From NCBI RefSeq assembly GCF_963583255.1, contig NC_084815.1, forward strand, positions 5,937,724 to 6,001,723: a DNA stretch of 64,000 nucleotides, read 5' to 3'. Made by a program: the position numbers and the translations under genes. This document shows positions 35,495 to 47,221 of the stretch, in pieces; within the stretch, counting starts at the first letter, position 1; each line of letters opens with the position of its first letter. Below the pieces are notes generated by a model. The model did not search any database, was not told the origin of the DNA, and saw nothing but the letters and a program-made list of their open reading frames with translations. The DNA comes from Pyrus communis (Eukaryota > Streptophyta > Magnoliopsida > Rosales > Rosaceae).

Positions 35495-35800
35495 CTAGAA
35501 TCCTATTGTAGGAAGACGGGTCGGGTCGTTTACCATCATGAACATCTTCTTTGAGACAACTGGCAGTGTTATCACGTCAAGTGTAATGTTGCCGATAACA
35601 GTCGAGGTGTATTCATTGAATCTAGTGAGTACGTCCGCTAGGCATATGATTATGCTTTCCATGCCTATCTTTTGAATTATTGAGAGCTGAAGTAAGTTGA
35701 CCGCACTTCCTTTGTTAATCATCATTTTGTCGACTATAGCGTGGGCTAGTTGGACAGATATCACTAGTGCGTTGTCGTATGGGAAGTCGACTCTTTCGGC
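35495..35800 (-). pseudogene. Aspartic protease of the Tat-like element, inactive
   Basis: The minus frame has VDKMMINKGSAVNLL where Tat-type proteases have an Asp at the start of the D(S/K/T)G(S/A) active site; here the Asp is Asn. The downstream IQKIGME is typical. The region 35000-35494 between protease and RT is decayed linker. Confidence 0.75.
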
Positions 35801-35989
35801 ATCCTGCTCGGTGATGCCAATGATAGGTCCAGGTTGGGAGTTGAAAGCCTGGACCTGAGAGGCTAATAAAGCATGCTTGATCTTTCACTTCTTAGAGTTG
35901 TTGGCGGCCCCCAAGTGCTCGGATTCAGCAAAAATGCCATTGATTCGAATTGTCTTGGTTGACAGCTTTTTGTTAGCCTCTGTATTCCT

Positions 35990-38900
35990 TTTAGGCGACA
36001 TAACTGGTTTGTCCAAGTATCTGTTGACCTTGCCTTCTTTCACCAGCTTCTATAAGTAGCTCCTCCAAGTGTAGCAGTCGTCGGTTGTATGGCTGGGACC
36101 TCGATAGAATGCACAGTACTTAGTGTGGTCTAACTTGGAGGTATCTTCTTTTGATTGTTTTGCTAGCTTGAACCATGGTTCACTCTTGACAAGCTCATAT
36201 TTATATATATTTTATATCAAATTCACTTGTCTTTTCTTAGTTAGTTCTTTATATTTTTGAGCTATTTACTTTGTTTTTGTGTTTTGTAGGATTTGTCAAG
36301 CAAAGAAAAGAAATATAACACAAGTGGAATTTTAAGTAACAAATTCGTCAAAACTGCCTGTGCATGTCAGCTGACTTTGGAAGCAAGTTGCGGACAGCTC
36401 AGAATGAATTAGAGAATGAGCCTTATATGCTTGGAAAGCTACGGATGTCTATTTTCTGGAGCATTTCGCGGATTGTTAATATCATTTTTCTAGAAGAAGT
36501 TATGGCCGTTTTAATACTGAAAGGTTCTCAAGAGGCTGAGTAGTTTGCAACTGACAAGAAAGCATTGAAAGCAATAAATCCAATCAATCTAGCAGCCAAA
36601 ACTGATGCAATCAAGAACAAACCAGCTGACACGTATTCAAATATCAGAGAAAATGGAATTAAAGATAAGGATTAAGAGGGAGTAATTGGCATAAAGGCTA
36701 CCCAATGAGTTACAATTGTTTTACATTTCCTCTCACTTATTGTCATCACTAAATGGCTATTAGTGGGTGAGTTAAGGAGAAGAAAATGATGCAGCAAGAA
36801 TTGGTTTAAAAGTAGGATTGGGGAAGGAAGGAAAAACGAGAGCCTCAGTCGATTTCTTTGGGTTCTATTTTCTCAAACTCGTGTCTATTTTTTGTTTTAA
36901 CTTAAGGATTGTGTAACCAAATTTTTAGTAGTTAAGGGCTGTTTTGAAGCCCCGAATATGATTGCAAGTTTGTTATGACATTTCGTTTGAATTACTTTTA
37001 TGAATGGATGAAAATTGGTTCACTACTTGTCTCATTGATGAATTCTTTATGTGTTTTCTACGGATGCATACTTATTAAGCATATCTAGGATTCTAATGCT
37101 ATGAATATGTGTGTGCCTGCCCTTGTCGAATGAAGACCTACATATGTTCTAGAGTAGTACTTGTTAATTGCGATTAACATGTGAACTAATTTCTAGGATA
37201 AGTAAGACAACGCCAATACTTACGATGCCTTGTGATGACTCAAAGTCTTTCGTTCTTAATGATTTCTACTTGTTAAATCTATGAACATGCCATTCTAGAT
37301 TGCATGTTAAGGACTAAGTTAAGTTGAAAACGCCATTCTCTTAACATACTACATAAGAAAGAGTAATAGGTTGAGTTCTAACATTGAGCCAACTTGAGCA
37401 TCTTCATCCAAAAATGAAAGGAATTTGAATGAAACATAACATGTTTGCATGATTATTTGGTGGTGGATAGCAATTCCCCTAACTCGTTTTTCTAAATTTG
37501 TGAACTACTTAAAAATCTGTTTTTGTCCTGTTTTTGTTCGATTTAATTTAAATAGCAAATCAACTCCAAAAATCCCAAAAATTTGTGTGAGTGTAACTCT
37601 GTGTGTCTAGTATCTGCATATAAATTTTCGTAGACTTTAGATAAGTGTAATTCATTCTAATAATTATTTTTCGGTGGCTGGTCAGTAAGGACAGCATCCC
37701 AGTTTTTTGTGACATTTTAAGTAGTTAGATAAAACAATCTTCTGCGGGAAAGACCCTTATTTTCATATGCTACAATTGACAAATCTTATTGTTAATAAGG
37801 AAAATTAATAAGACATTTGTGTGCTACTTTGTGGTGTGCTTTTAAATCTTATCAATGTTGTGGAGGATTTGGTGGATCGAGATCAAGAACTTAGAGTAGT
37901 TCTTGGGCACTAGACCTCATTTAGTTAGGGATCGGTCTCTACGCTTGGCCTCCTGCCTGATTTTGTTGTTATATTGCTTCTCATCCTCCTTCTTTTGAGC
38001 AACTGCAGATTCTTTTCGAGGTTGCCCCGGTGCCTTGTCTACTCGCTGAGCCTTGTCCCAAAGTGCATGCTTCTCTGCCACAGTGAATAAGTCTGCCAAA
38101 GTTCGATCTTCTTTCATAATCAATTCTCTAAATAACGGATGGTCTGTTGAGAGTCATTTTGGAAGGTTGCATTAGCTATCAAGTCATTGCAATCGACCAT
38201 CTTCGTATTATTTGCTTTGAACCTCTTCACATAGTCACAGAGTGACTCTTTTGGGTTCTTCTTAACATTGAAGAAGTGGTCGAACTTTTTCTTGATCGAG
38301 CAATAAGATGAATATTCTTTGATGAAAACCAAAGAAAGCATATCAAAACTCTAGATAGATTATGGCAGTAGGGTGTGAGACCAATCTTGTTTCTTGCCTT
38401 GTAGAGTGATGGTGAATATCTTGCACATAAGGGCATCATTGTTCCGATAAAGGATCATTGGACTGCGGTAGTGCTTTAGGTGTCTATTCGGGTCTTCATA
38501 TCCTTTGAAGAATGTGAAATGTGGCATGTTGACTTGCGTGGAGGCTCTGCCTGCTCAATCTCGTCCATGAAAGATAACCTGCTTATGCTGGTTATGTCTT
38601 TTTGGAGTGCTTCGTCAATGACGTCGTTGCACTAGAAGTCGCGCAATTGTTCGGTCATAAACCTTTCTACTTCTTCCTGAATTTGCCTTTGTCAGGGGTA
38701 GTGGAGCTTTTGGCTGCCTCCGATCCTGACCTGTTAGTCTAGGCTGCTATTTCATATGCTCTGCTCGTCTATGTCATGGCTGTGATGCATGTGGTTCGTT
38801 CCTAACAGGCAAGCGAATTACTTGTAGGCTACTAGTTGAACTTAAGCAAGATTGAGTGACTGCTTATCTTCGTCCGTAGTGCTTGCTATTCCTATGTGAG

Positions 38901-39993
38901 GTGGAAAATGTTCCTTAAGGGCCTAACTGTAAATGAACAATTCGTCTGAAAGGTTGTTCATGTTCATTATCGAAGTGTGGCCCCAACCATGAATGTATAA
39001 TCGCCCCGTGAGCCTAATTGAGAGTGCACACTTTTTCGTTCGCTAAGACGAGAGTATATGTTATCTCGGGGGCCTAGTCGGGAGTGTACACTGCCAGTAT
39101 GCTTGGTTCGTGGCTAGTTAAGTGGCTGCTTGCTAAGACGTTATTAGAGAGGCTCATCGTTTGCCCTTATCCTACTTTAGGACACCTCGTCTGAGACTCG
39201 CTGCATCTCGGTACATTGAAAGAGCTAATTCACCAACGTCGTCTACTGCGCGAGGGCGCTTGTCAACTCTATGACTTGTCGAGATAAGTGGTGTTCGCCA
39301 TTTGGGTTGGAAGAACTTAGACGATATACATCTTCTTGAGTAGTGGAAGTGTAATGGACTTCGGGCGCAAGATTTAAGTTAAGATATGTCAAATTTGTAG
39401 AGAAATGGGGTGAAAATACCCCCAGTTCAATCCTTGGTCCAGAAATCTACAGCCCGGACGGTTGAACAGGTCTTGTACCTGTCGGGATCACTAAATGGGC
39501 CACGAAAACAAGTTGGACCATGGGTTGGACCACAAGAGAGGGTTAGATAGCCTACACAGGTCGGATCGTGGGTGAGGGTTGGGCTGCTAGAACGATTGGG
39601 CGCTAGGCTTCTCTTGGTAAGCCTTAGGCTTGCGTTGCGCCTTAAGCCTGTAGGTTTTAGGCTTGACTTTGGAGCCTGCTGGGCTTAAGTTGGTCTTAGG
39701 CTCCACTTACTACAGCTGGCTGGCCTTCAGTTGCCATTGCAGTGTCGTAGGCCTGCTGGGTGTAGTTTACTTCGCGCTGGGATGGCTGCCTTGTAGCATA
39801 GGCCTGAGTCTGCTGCTGCAAGTTGGCCTGCTCACCATGGGCAGTAGGCTCACCATGGGCTGCTACGGTGGTGCCCCGTGAAGGTAATGTCGATCCTCTT
39901 GTGGTAAGCCTCGTGGATCGTCGTGGTGGGGGTACACCTCGATCTCCATCACTTGGTCCAAATCCTTAAATGTAGGAAGTTTCGTTCATTGTG
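35990..39993 (-). pseudogene. gag of the Tat-like element, interrupted
   Basis: The probable start is ATG at 39991-39993 (MNETSYI), followed early by a stop. A Gln/Ala-rich segment lies at 39650-39870 (ANLQQQTQAYATRQPSQ). The capsid-like region is 38120-38341 (FIKEYSSYCSIKKK, LCDYVKRFKA). After TLADLFTVAEKHALWDK (37917-38123) the frame reaches FLISIHQILHN, is cut by the LTR insert at 36187-37856, and resumes at VKSEPWFKLAKQ, then TKYCAFYRGPSHTTDDC, a zinc-knuckle-like block (36060-36190). Several stops are present in addition to the insertion. Confidence 0.82.
36187..37856 (+). mobile_element. Solo-LTR-like insert of a second LTR family inside gag
   Basis: About 1.67 kb, starting near TGACAAGCTCATATTTATAT and ending CTTTTAAATCTTATCA. 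It has no coding content, and its 3' two-thirds match the relic at 13545-15212. Gag codons on either side join cleanly once it is removed. No exact 5-bp duplication is visible; TTGAC on the left and TCAAT on the right could be a decayed one. A solo LTR is the simplest reading. Confidence 0.72.
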
Positions 39994-40118
39994 GTTTCTG
40001 AAAAAATTCTAAGAATAAGAACGTACAAAAAATCTACAAATGAACAAGAAATGAGAAATTTTGAATGGGAGAGTCTTCTTCCAGCGTGTGAATCAAGCTC
40101 TTAATAAAAGCACCAATT

Positions 40119-40690
40119 TGTGGATGCAAATTTCTACCGTCTTCTCCTTTGATGAAAATGCACCTGCAAAATAATAACACCTAAGATTAAGGCCAAAACC
40201 TCACGCACCCACGATTAATGGGGTTTGGCTTTGGCCAAAGAATCTTCAATGCCAAAGTTAGAATTATGAAAAAAAATGTGCTTAGAAGTTTGTGGGTAGC
40301 AAATGGCTTAACTTTTTAGTGGGATAATATGGTTATTTATAGGGGAGTGGCTAGCCCTATTTGGAGAATAGTGGCCGGCCATATATGGTGTAATTGGATG
40401 AATAATTGCAAGATATTATGTGAAATAATATCTTGCATTTAACATGGCAATTAATCCTAATTTAAATAGGAAATTTGGGAGTTACCTTTTGAATAAAGAT
40501 TTGATGAGGAGTGATGAGAGAAATTTGAATAAATATCATTTTGATCACCTTTGTCTCTTCCTTGATTGAGCGGTTATTGTCCGTTGCATGCACATGGAAA
40601 TCCCGGTATGCCTCGAGGGTAATTTTTTTTTTTTAATTCAAAAATCCACGTATCACCTTCATAATTTTCTTGATTATTTTTTGCTCCACA
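40119..40690 (-). repeat. 5' LTR of the Tat-like element
   Basis: Runs TGTGGATG...GCTCCACA on the plus strand. Next to it on the minus strand is TTGGTGCTTTTATTAAGAGC (40097-40116), positioned as a primer-binding site but not the Met type. About 26 bp around AGAATAGTGGCCGGCC are extra relative to the partner LTR and look like a local duplication. Confidence 0.88.
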
Positions 40691-41092
40691 ATAGTGTTAT
40701 GGTTTCTCTATAATAAAAGTGCCTATCTTTTCTACTCTGTATCTTGCATCCTTCTTTATGTTTTATTAGAGACGATGCGGTTGTAGCTTGGTTAAGCATT
40801 CTTTTTACTCGAGGTTTCAAAATCAATTCATCACTCTCCTGATATCACTACTTTGGACGCAAGATTATAAGATATACATGATGATATCACTAACATATAT
40901 GTGAGAGTACATGAACCGTTGGGCTCAATACATGGTTTACTTGTGGGGTCATTTAAGTCTTACACGTGAACAAGAGCATGTGGGCCATGATAGTAGCACA
41001 CCAAATCGTAAGTCTCCCGCGAACCACTATAATTCTTCTATAACTTTGATCAAGGAAAGTGCAGATGTCCTAAGCTCAATCAGCTTCAATAA

Positions 41093-42228
41093 ATGGATAG
41101 CAACACTTCATCTTCGGCTGAGGCCGTCAGTGTTAATGACTTTGGAGCTGAGGGTGATGGAGAAACTGATGACACAAAGGTAATTAATTACATACAAATG
41201 ATTATATATAGTTGTAACAAGAAGATAACAATAACAGTAGGGTTAGTCTACAGTACTCTTTGGTTTAAGAAAGGAGCAAAACTTTTTATGCAACTACAAA
41301 TGCAGTCCGGATCAAAACGTGGCAGGTAGAGTTTCAAAAACACTTCAATTAATCAAATGTATAATATTGAGCTTTGAGTACAAAGTACATACAAAAACCA
41401 GCAAGGTGATATATGGAGGGTCAGGAAGTGCAAGCAACATCAGATTTGAGAACATGGAAATGCATAATGATACAACCCCATAGTTATAAATATAGACCAA
41501 TATTGATCTGACAGAGAGAAACCGTGCAAAGAGATGAGCAGTTCAAGTGAAAAATGTGGTGTACAAGAACATCAGTGGCCCAAGTTTTTCTTAACCGAGT
41601 AGCACAAGTTCTTTAAGGTCTGATTGGTACTCTACTTGAATCCAACTTTTTAAACTCAAAAACAATTTTCAAGTTTTAGGCCTTAAAAACTTTTTGGTAG
41701 GGGATTATTTAAAAAAACTGAACTCAAGACTAACTAAAAAATATAGTACATTCTCTAAAAACATAAAAAGTGAGTTTTTAAACTTAAAACTCACTCATTT
41801 CTTTTCTCTTCCTCCTCTCCTCTCACTCCAAATCTACCTCTCTCTTTTCTTCTCTCTCTTTCCTCCTTTTTTTTATTTTTTATTTTTTTCGTCTCTCCTC
41901 CAATCCGCTTCATTCTCTCACTCCTCCTCCTTTCTATCTCGTCCGATCCTCTTCTTTCTTTCTTTTTCCTTCAATCATATTTTACTTTCTTTCCTCCTCT
42001 CTCCTCTTTCTCTCTCTCTCCTGCAACCCGCTTTTTTTAGATCTCTTTATCTAGTTTAAGTCGTAAGATTTAAAAATTTTAAATCGCAAACTAATTAAGT
42101 TTTTAAGTCTTAAAGAAAATTATTTTCAAGAAATGTTTTGAAAAATGATAAAAAATTTCGAATACGATACCAAACAAACCCTTAGATGTTGCTATACAAT
42201 TCGACTGCAGCAAGAGCTTCGCTTGTCT
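41093..42228 (+). pseudogene. Polygalacturonase (glycoside hydrolase 28) pseudogene
   Basis: Plant polygalacturonases hydrolyse pectin in the cell wall. The fragment starts with SVNDFGAEGDGETDDTK (41126-41178), the N-terminal signature of the family, ending at a plausible splice donor GTAATT. The catalytic middle of the protein is missing. C-terminal blocks follow: GSGSASNIRFENMEMHNDT (41419-41475), AVQVKNVVYKNISGPS (41537-41584), then VAIQFDCSKSFACLGIVLR (42190-42246) after an inserted MITE (41616-42181). Stops interrupt the C-terminal part. Removing the MITE and one TTA restores reading across its site. The Tat element lies only 400 bp upstream. Confidence 0.85.
41616..42181. mobile_element. 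PIF/Harbinger-like MITE inserted in the polygalacturonase pseudogene
   Basis: 566 bp flanked by TTA (41613-41615 and 42182-42184). The ends AGGTCTGATTGGTACTC and, inverted, GGGTTTGTTTGGTATC form an imperfect TIR. A TTA duplication and a GGxxTGTTTGGT-like end fit PIF/Harbinger MITEs. The centre is a 200-bp CT-rich tract; the frame 41694-42059 is this tract and not a gene. Confidence 0.8.
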
Positions 42229-42474
42229 GGGAATTGTGTTGCGGATATTAACCTTGAATAAGAAGGAAGGAAAACAACTAAAGCTCTATAAAATTCGATT
42301 GCAGCAAGAACTTCCCTGTTCTGCAAGAGGATAAACAAATAAAAATATTGTGGGAATTGTGTTGCGGATATTAACCTTGAATAAGAAGGAAGGAAAACAA
42401 CTAAAGCGCTATAAAATTCAATTGCAGCGAGAGCTACCCTGTTCTGCAAGAGGATAAACAAATAAAAATATTGT
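42229..42474. repeat. 123-bp tandem repeat at the end of the polygalacturonase relic
   Basis: Two copies (42229-42351 and 42352-42474), each starting GGAATTGTGTTGCGGATATT and ending AATAAAAATATTGT. Each unit also contains a TTCGATTGCAGCAAGA-like stretch, so the FDCSK coding motif of polygalacturonase appears three times in a row with the original at about 42200-42214. Confidence 0.92.
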
Positions 42475-44118
42475 GGCAATTATAATTTAGAGCATGCTGT
42501 TTGTTTCGAGGATTGTATACGGCAGGCATGGCATTATGCTGGACATGACTTGCTTTATGAAACGGTCAGAATAAAATGTTTCCATATTTTGAATGAAATG
42601 GATTTCATGCTGGCAAAATATTTACAGATGGAATGATTATAAAAGTGGACTGGGTCACCACATCTGCTAACAGTGGCCTAATGCAACGGTCACATACAAC
42701 TTTTTATCCATTGAATACGAATACGAATACATACATGATTTGTTATGTGTATGTTTTTCTCACTTTCATTAACTCATCAAGTTTTTTTCTTGCGTAACAT
42801 CATTTTATTGTACAAACATCATAGTACATATCATTCATACTCTATCATCATTTAAATCATTTCTAAAAGTTTCCATTTAATTTGAGACCGTCAACCATAG
42901 GTATAGAACTTATAAAAAATTATAGTAACAAGTAATATATTAACGACTAAATGTCAAATAAAGGAAAGAAAAGTAAGAGAGTTGTAATAGTTAGTCTAAC
43001 TCAGCCCATACGAGTAATTGTTGAGAAATTTTATGCCTCACGTGTTTCACTTAAATTGGGATTTGTGATTTAGTATAGGTTGTTTATATATGTTGAGCTT
43101 TTGTTGCTAATTGTTTGTGTGTATGAGGTGTTTTCATTATATTAAGATTGAACTTAAGTGGTTTATGTTGTATATATTTTCATTGCATGTTTGTTTCTTG
43201 CTTTTGTTGTATGTTTTGTATGTATTTTGATGGACAAGGTTCATTATTTCCCCCTTAATAGGTGTATATTTGTTACTTATTTCAAAATTTACATCGAGTT
43301 TTGTTCACCATGATTTCACTTATGCCCAGTATGTTTTTATATGTATATGTATTTTAGCGAGGATGTGAGAAACAATACTAGGAGGCTCTTATAACAAGTT
43401 ATGTAGCTTTGAATTATAGTCCACCCGAGAAAAAATTGTTGGCTCCATTCCTGGTTTTATTCATATAGTTTATTAAATAATCTCTAAATCGAACAAAGTT
43501 TTTTAAAGATAATATACAAAGAGAATGAGCAATTTCAATTATGATATTTGTACAATTAAATGATGTTAGATCGTCTTATAAAGAGAAATTCTCATATGTA
43601 AAGAACTAAACAGTATCTAATTATTATATGCTTGTCAAACTTTCTTAGGTGACACCACATTAGAACCCAACTAGTTATTCTATTTGAGAGAGAGAGAGAG
43701 TGTGTGTGTGTGTGAGAGAGAGAGATATAGTCCTCACATATATAAGAGAAATATGCTTTGGCAACAAAGAAAAATGGTTTATTGGTTCTTGGTTCTCGGG
43801 GTCGCATATGGGACATTAACATGTGATACCACTAAGGACAAATTGGGAAGAGAACTCATATTATCTCTCTTTTCAGCTTCAGGATCACAGAGCAAACAAA
43901 ACGCACCACTGAAATGTGAAAATCCTCAATGTTTACATATGTCAAGTTTCGAGACAGTTCAGCCCTCATCCATGTTTTATGAAAAAATAAAAAATCTTTC
44001 AATGATTTATGTTGTGTTAAAGGGATAAAACGACAAGGATAATTCTTGCATTCTTCTTTTAGGGATGAAATTCTTTCCCTGCTTACTTAATGTATCTTCA
44101 TAAAAAAATAAAAAAATA
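42475..44118. other. AT-rich intergenic DNA with a GA/GT microsatellite
   Basis: A compound (GA)n(TG)n(GA)n repeat lies at 43686-43725. The frame starting at 43684 is a translation of that repeat plus unrelated DNA. No gene or family motif is seen. Confidence 0.55.
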
Positions 44119-44450
44119 AAAAAACTTTCATAATTGGAAGGGTTCAATCTTCTAATATGTATTTGAAGATTATTTCTACAAAAATAGTTCGAATCGAATA
44201 TCGTTTAGTGATCTAAATTTATAAAAATAGAAGACTACAAAAAATCATTTGAATCGAATACTATTTAGTCATCTAAATTTATAAATTAAATCAACGGTTC
44301 ACCATGAATATGCTATTTAGTATCTATGTACACCATCAATTTATTTATTACATTTGGATGACTAAACAATATAGGATTCAAATAATTTTTGTAAGAATGA
44401 TCTTCAAATGAAGATTAAGAGATTGAATGTTCCGATTATGAAATTTTTAT
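44119..44450. mobile_element. MITE, about 330 bp, TIRs about 110 bp
   Basis: TTTCATAATTGGAAGGGTTC (from 44126) pairs with the inverse of the right end (TTTCATAATCGGAACATTC, ending at 44443). Pairing continues through ATTTGAAGATTATTTCTACA against ATTTGAAGATCATTCTTACA and TTTAGTGATCTAAATTT against TTTAGTCATCCAAATGT. It lies about 290 bp upstream of the small membrane protein gene. The superfamily is not determined. Confidence 0.82.
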
Positions 44451-44701
44451 TGTGAAAATATATTATTTACAAGTGGAAGAATAAGCTCATCCCGCTAAAG
44501 AAGAATACAAGTATTATCAATATTGATCTTCTTCACTTCATCCGATCCAATGCCCGAAAGTTAAAAAAGTGTGAGAAGTAAAAAAGAGTGTGGATATCAC
44601 ACCTCCTAAAAGAAAATCAAAAGCTAAGAAAAGTAAGCAAACGATGAGAAGTGAAATAATAACAGAACGAAGATCCAAAGTACCAAAAGAAAGAGTGCTA
44701 C

Positions 44702-44733
<32 letters not shown>

Positions 44734-44737
44734 TCCA

Positions 44738-45202
44738 TTGCATCACTTGGTTTTTTTCATTTTTACCATTTTCATACCTTCGTTTATAGTCCCATTTTCT
44801 CTGTCTAAGCCTTTAGCACCTGTTAATTTCATGGTCCCATTGTTCATGTTCATGTTGATGTTCATGGGGATTCCAAAGGCAAGGCTGCTAGACAATCAGC
44901 TTCCACCACCACAAATTTGGGCACCGCCGGCAATAGTGGTGGACGCAAGCAGTAGCAGCCGCTACACGCATACAACAATCGAGACACTGGTGGTGGTTTT
45001 AGCAGTGATCACAATAGTAGGTGTGATTGCAGGGATTGTAGCTCGGTTATGTGGTGGGAGGCATCTTGGTGCTGAGCATGATATTGAAGGATGGGTTGAG
45101 AGCAAGTGCAGGAGTTGTATTGATGGTGGAGTTCCACCGGAACCTTCCCCTGCAGCACCACAATCCAAGCCAGCTGCAACAACGGAAGAAGCAAAGAAGT
45201 GA
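44738..45202 (+). CDS. Small membrane protein with conserved EGWVE...CRSCIDGG tail
   Basis: A single-exon frame of 154 codons. The N terminus is hydrophobic. One clear membrane span lies at about residues 82-103 (TLVVVLAVITIVGVIAGIVA), followed by RLCGGRH and a cysteine-containing motif, HDIEGWVESKCRSCIDGG (114-131), then a Pro/Ala/Lys-rich end. I recall this arrangement from small, uncharacterised plant membrane proteins; no function is known to me. The ATG at 44831 (MVPLFMFM) may be the true start, giving 123 codons with a signal-anchor-like beginning; the first ATG adds 31 mostly hydrophobic residues. A (TC)n tract at 44701-44728 sits in leader position. AATAATAATAAATT near 45521 could serve polyadenylation. 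Confidence 0.72.
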   Translation: MHHLVFFIFTIFIPSFIVPFSLSKPLAPVNFMVPLFMFMLMFMGIPKARLLDNQLPPPQIWAPPAIVVDASSSSRYTHTTIETLVVVLAVITIVGVIAGIVARLCGGRHLGAEHDIEGWVESKCRSCIDGGVPPEPSPAAPQSKPAATTEEAKK

Positions 45203-46859
45203 AATTATATGGATCACACCATAAATTATATATATTTATATAATTATAAGAGGCAGCAGTACTACTACAAGAAACTAAATTTAAAGGTGAGGTGTAATCC
45301 CATGCTCATTTGTTAATCGTTAATCATAGGGAATATATATGGGCTTATTACCATTCACTATATGTGCTTGATGAGGGTAACATGGTTTTATTGTACGTAA
45401 GAGTAGGAGCTGTACTACAAATTTAGTGGAGAGGGTATTGAGTTTCTACCCATACGTCACAAGGTTGAAACTTCTTTGCCTGCTAATTATTGTAATAGTT
45501 TCGAACCATTTTCTCCCTCCTTAATAATAATAAATTAAAAAAAAAAGTGTAATGATATTACTTTGCTTTTCAATTAAACATTTACTTTCATTCCTCTAGT
45601 TCCATACCATTGTTGTTCAATTTTTTGTCTTCTTTTATTAATCTAATTTTTAGCGTAAAACCATTTGAGATTTATAAGACTGACACTCTTCAATACAAGT
45701 GACATTCATATACCATTGTAAAATCCACTTTTATTAGAGAATATTTTAATACGTACGTCATTTTTGTGTGAACTTCAATTGTAATGTGATTTTCGTCCTC
45801 CCCGCCCCCATAAAGTGAGCTTCCGTTGTAATGTGATATTCGCCCTCCCCGCCCTTAAACCCTAAACCATTTTTGACGAATAGGTTACTTTTATGATAAG
45901 ATATCATAGCTTTCAGCACTACTTGATCATGGTTGGTTCCTTTAGCCACGGGCATGGATCTCTTTAACACCTTTTCAGTAACCAAATGCTTTTACAACGT
46001 CCTTAAACGGTTTAAAAATGAAGAATTCTTCAAATATTTTACAGAAAATGATAGTGCAGGATTTAATTTCACACCATCTGACCGTTGCTTTTCAAAAGCT
46101 GATATTAGCATGCATGCTAAAGTTCCAAAACATCTTTTTAACTTCAAATTTTCCAATATCCAACCGTTTCAAGGGTTAATTTGTCACTACAGCCCTATTT
46201 TCTTACGTCAGCGATGATGTTGACTGCCAACGGACAATCCATACTAGGAAGGTAAGTCGTGTTTTTTTTTTCATTAATTTTGTTAAACAATAGATTTGTT
46301 AGATTAAGTAGTCGACGAGACTCGAATTTACATCATAGTACAAAGGTAATACTCTTCTCTACCATTGTGGTAGATGGTTACTTTTGTTTTTTTTTTTTCC
46401 ATTAAATTTGAAAGGAAGTGTTTATATTAACAGATAATTAAGTCATTAACACAAGAATAATACAAGACACACTAAATTTATGTACCAAATTTGTGCACTA
46501 AATGATGTGGTACTAATTAAATTTGTGCTTTAATACAAGTTGAAATTTGATTAAAACATTATATAGTGTAAAAGCCACTTCATTTGGTGTCTAAATCTAG
46601 TGTATGTAGCACCAACCTTAATCATTCTGGTTATAAGTGATTCCATTTATGATTGCCTCTGTCATGAAAGATTTACTTGTATTAAGGAATTCAGGTTAAG
46701 TTAAAATAATTGACCACAAAATGTTTAAGAGAAGGAATTATAAATAATGTCCCATGAGTCACAAATAAGTGGGTAAGAAGATGACACAAGTATTGTCTTT
46801 CATGCACTCAAGTTTGAACTATTCCATCCCACGTCAGAACTCAAACAAATAAGCGTAGT
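45203..46859. other. 3' flank and intergenic DNA, no gene recognised
   Basis: A 33-bp segment TTGTAATGTGAT...CCTCCCCGCCC occurs twice (about 45779-45806 and 45826-45854). The frame 45933-46217 (94 codons) has no recognisable domain and is not called. Confidence 0.5.
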
Positions 46860-46864
46860 AAAAA

Positions 46865-47151
46865 TGTCACATCCCGGCCCGGGGCGAATCATTTCACGGG
46901 CCCGCTCCACCATCGTAGCACGATATTGTCCGCTTTGGGCCCCGACCACGCCCTTACGGTTTTCTTTCTGGGAACTCACACGAGAACTTCAAGATGAGTC
47001 ACCCATCTTGGGAATACTCTCGCGCGCTACTCGCTTAACTTCGGAGTTCTCATGGAACCCAAAGCCAGTGAGCTCCCAAAAGGTCTCGTGCTAGGTAGGG
47101 ATGAGAATATACATTTAAGGATCACTCCCCTAGGCGATGTGGGATGTCACA
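46865..47151 (-). repeat. Cassandra 3' LTR
   Basis: 287 bp. Its 5S-like segment (46985-47051) is slightly decayed: the minus strand reads AAGATGGGTGACTCATC where 5S RNA genes have AGGATGGGTGACC. Confidence 0.92.
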
Positions 47152-47221
47152 ATCCACACCCCTTAGGGGCCCGACATCCTTGTCGGCACACACACGACTA
47201 AGGTTACGCTCTGATACCAAA

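Larger units (their letters stand above)
28555..40690 (-). mobile_element. Tat-lineage Ty3/gypsy retrotransposon, decayed, with nested insert
   Basis: A 12.1-kb element in reverse orientation. The LTRs (28555-29106 and 40119-40690) are flanked by GTAGT (28550-28554) and ATAGT (40691-40695), a 5-bp duplication with one transition. Reading from high to low coordinates: LTR, primer site, gag (broken by a solo LTR), protease, reverse transcriptase, RNase H, integrase, then about 4 kb holding an antisense ORF, a purine tract and the LTR. The RT type (KACPND, TYCYKVILFGLKN, YVDD) and the extra ORF place it in the Tat group. All coding parts carry stops. Confidence 0.9.

Noticed and set aside
41694..42059. 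121-codon Ser/Phe/Leu-rich frame
   Set aside because: It is a translation of the CT-rich centre of the MITE at 41616-42181.
42192..42479. 95-codon minus-strand frame with an internal protein repeat
   Set aside because: The protein repeat is only the 123-bp DNA tandem repeat read backwards across the polygalacturonase relic.
43684..44028. 114-codon frame starting RERESVCVCERER
   Set aside because: Its start is the GA/GT microsatellite; the remainder has no recognisable features.
45933..46217. 94-codon frame
   Set aside because: No domain, no membrane span or signal, and no gene structure around it; not enough support.
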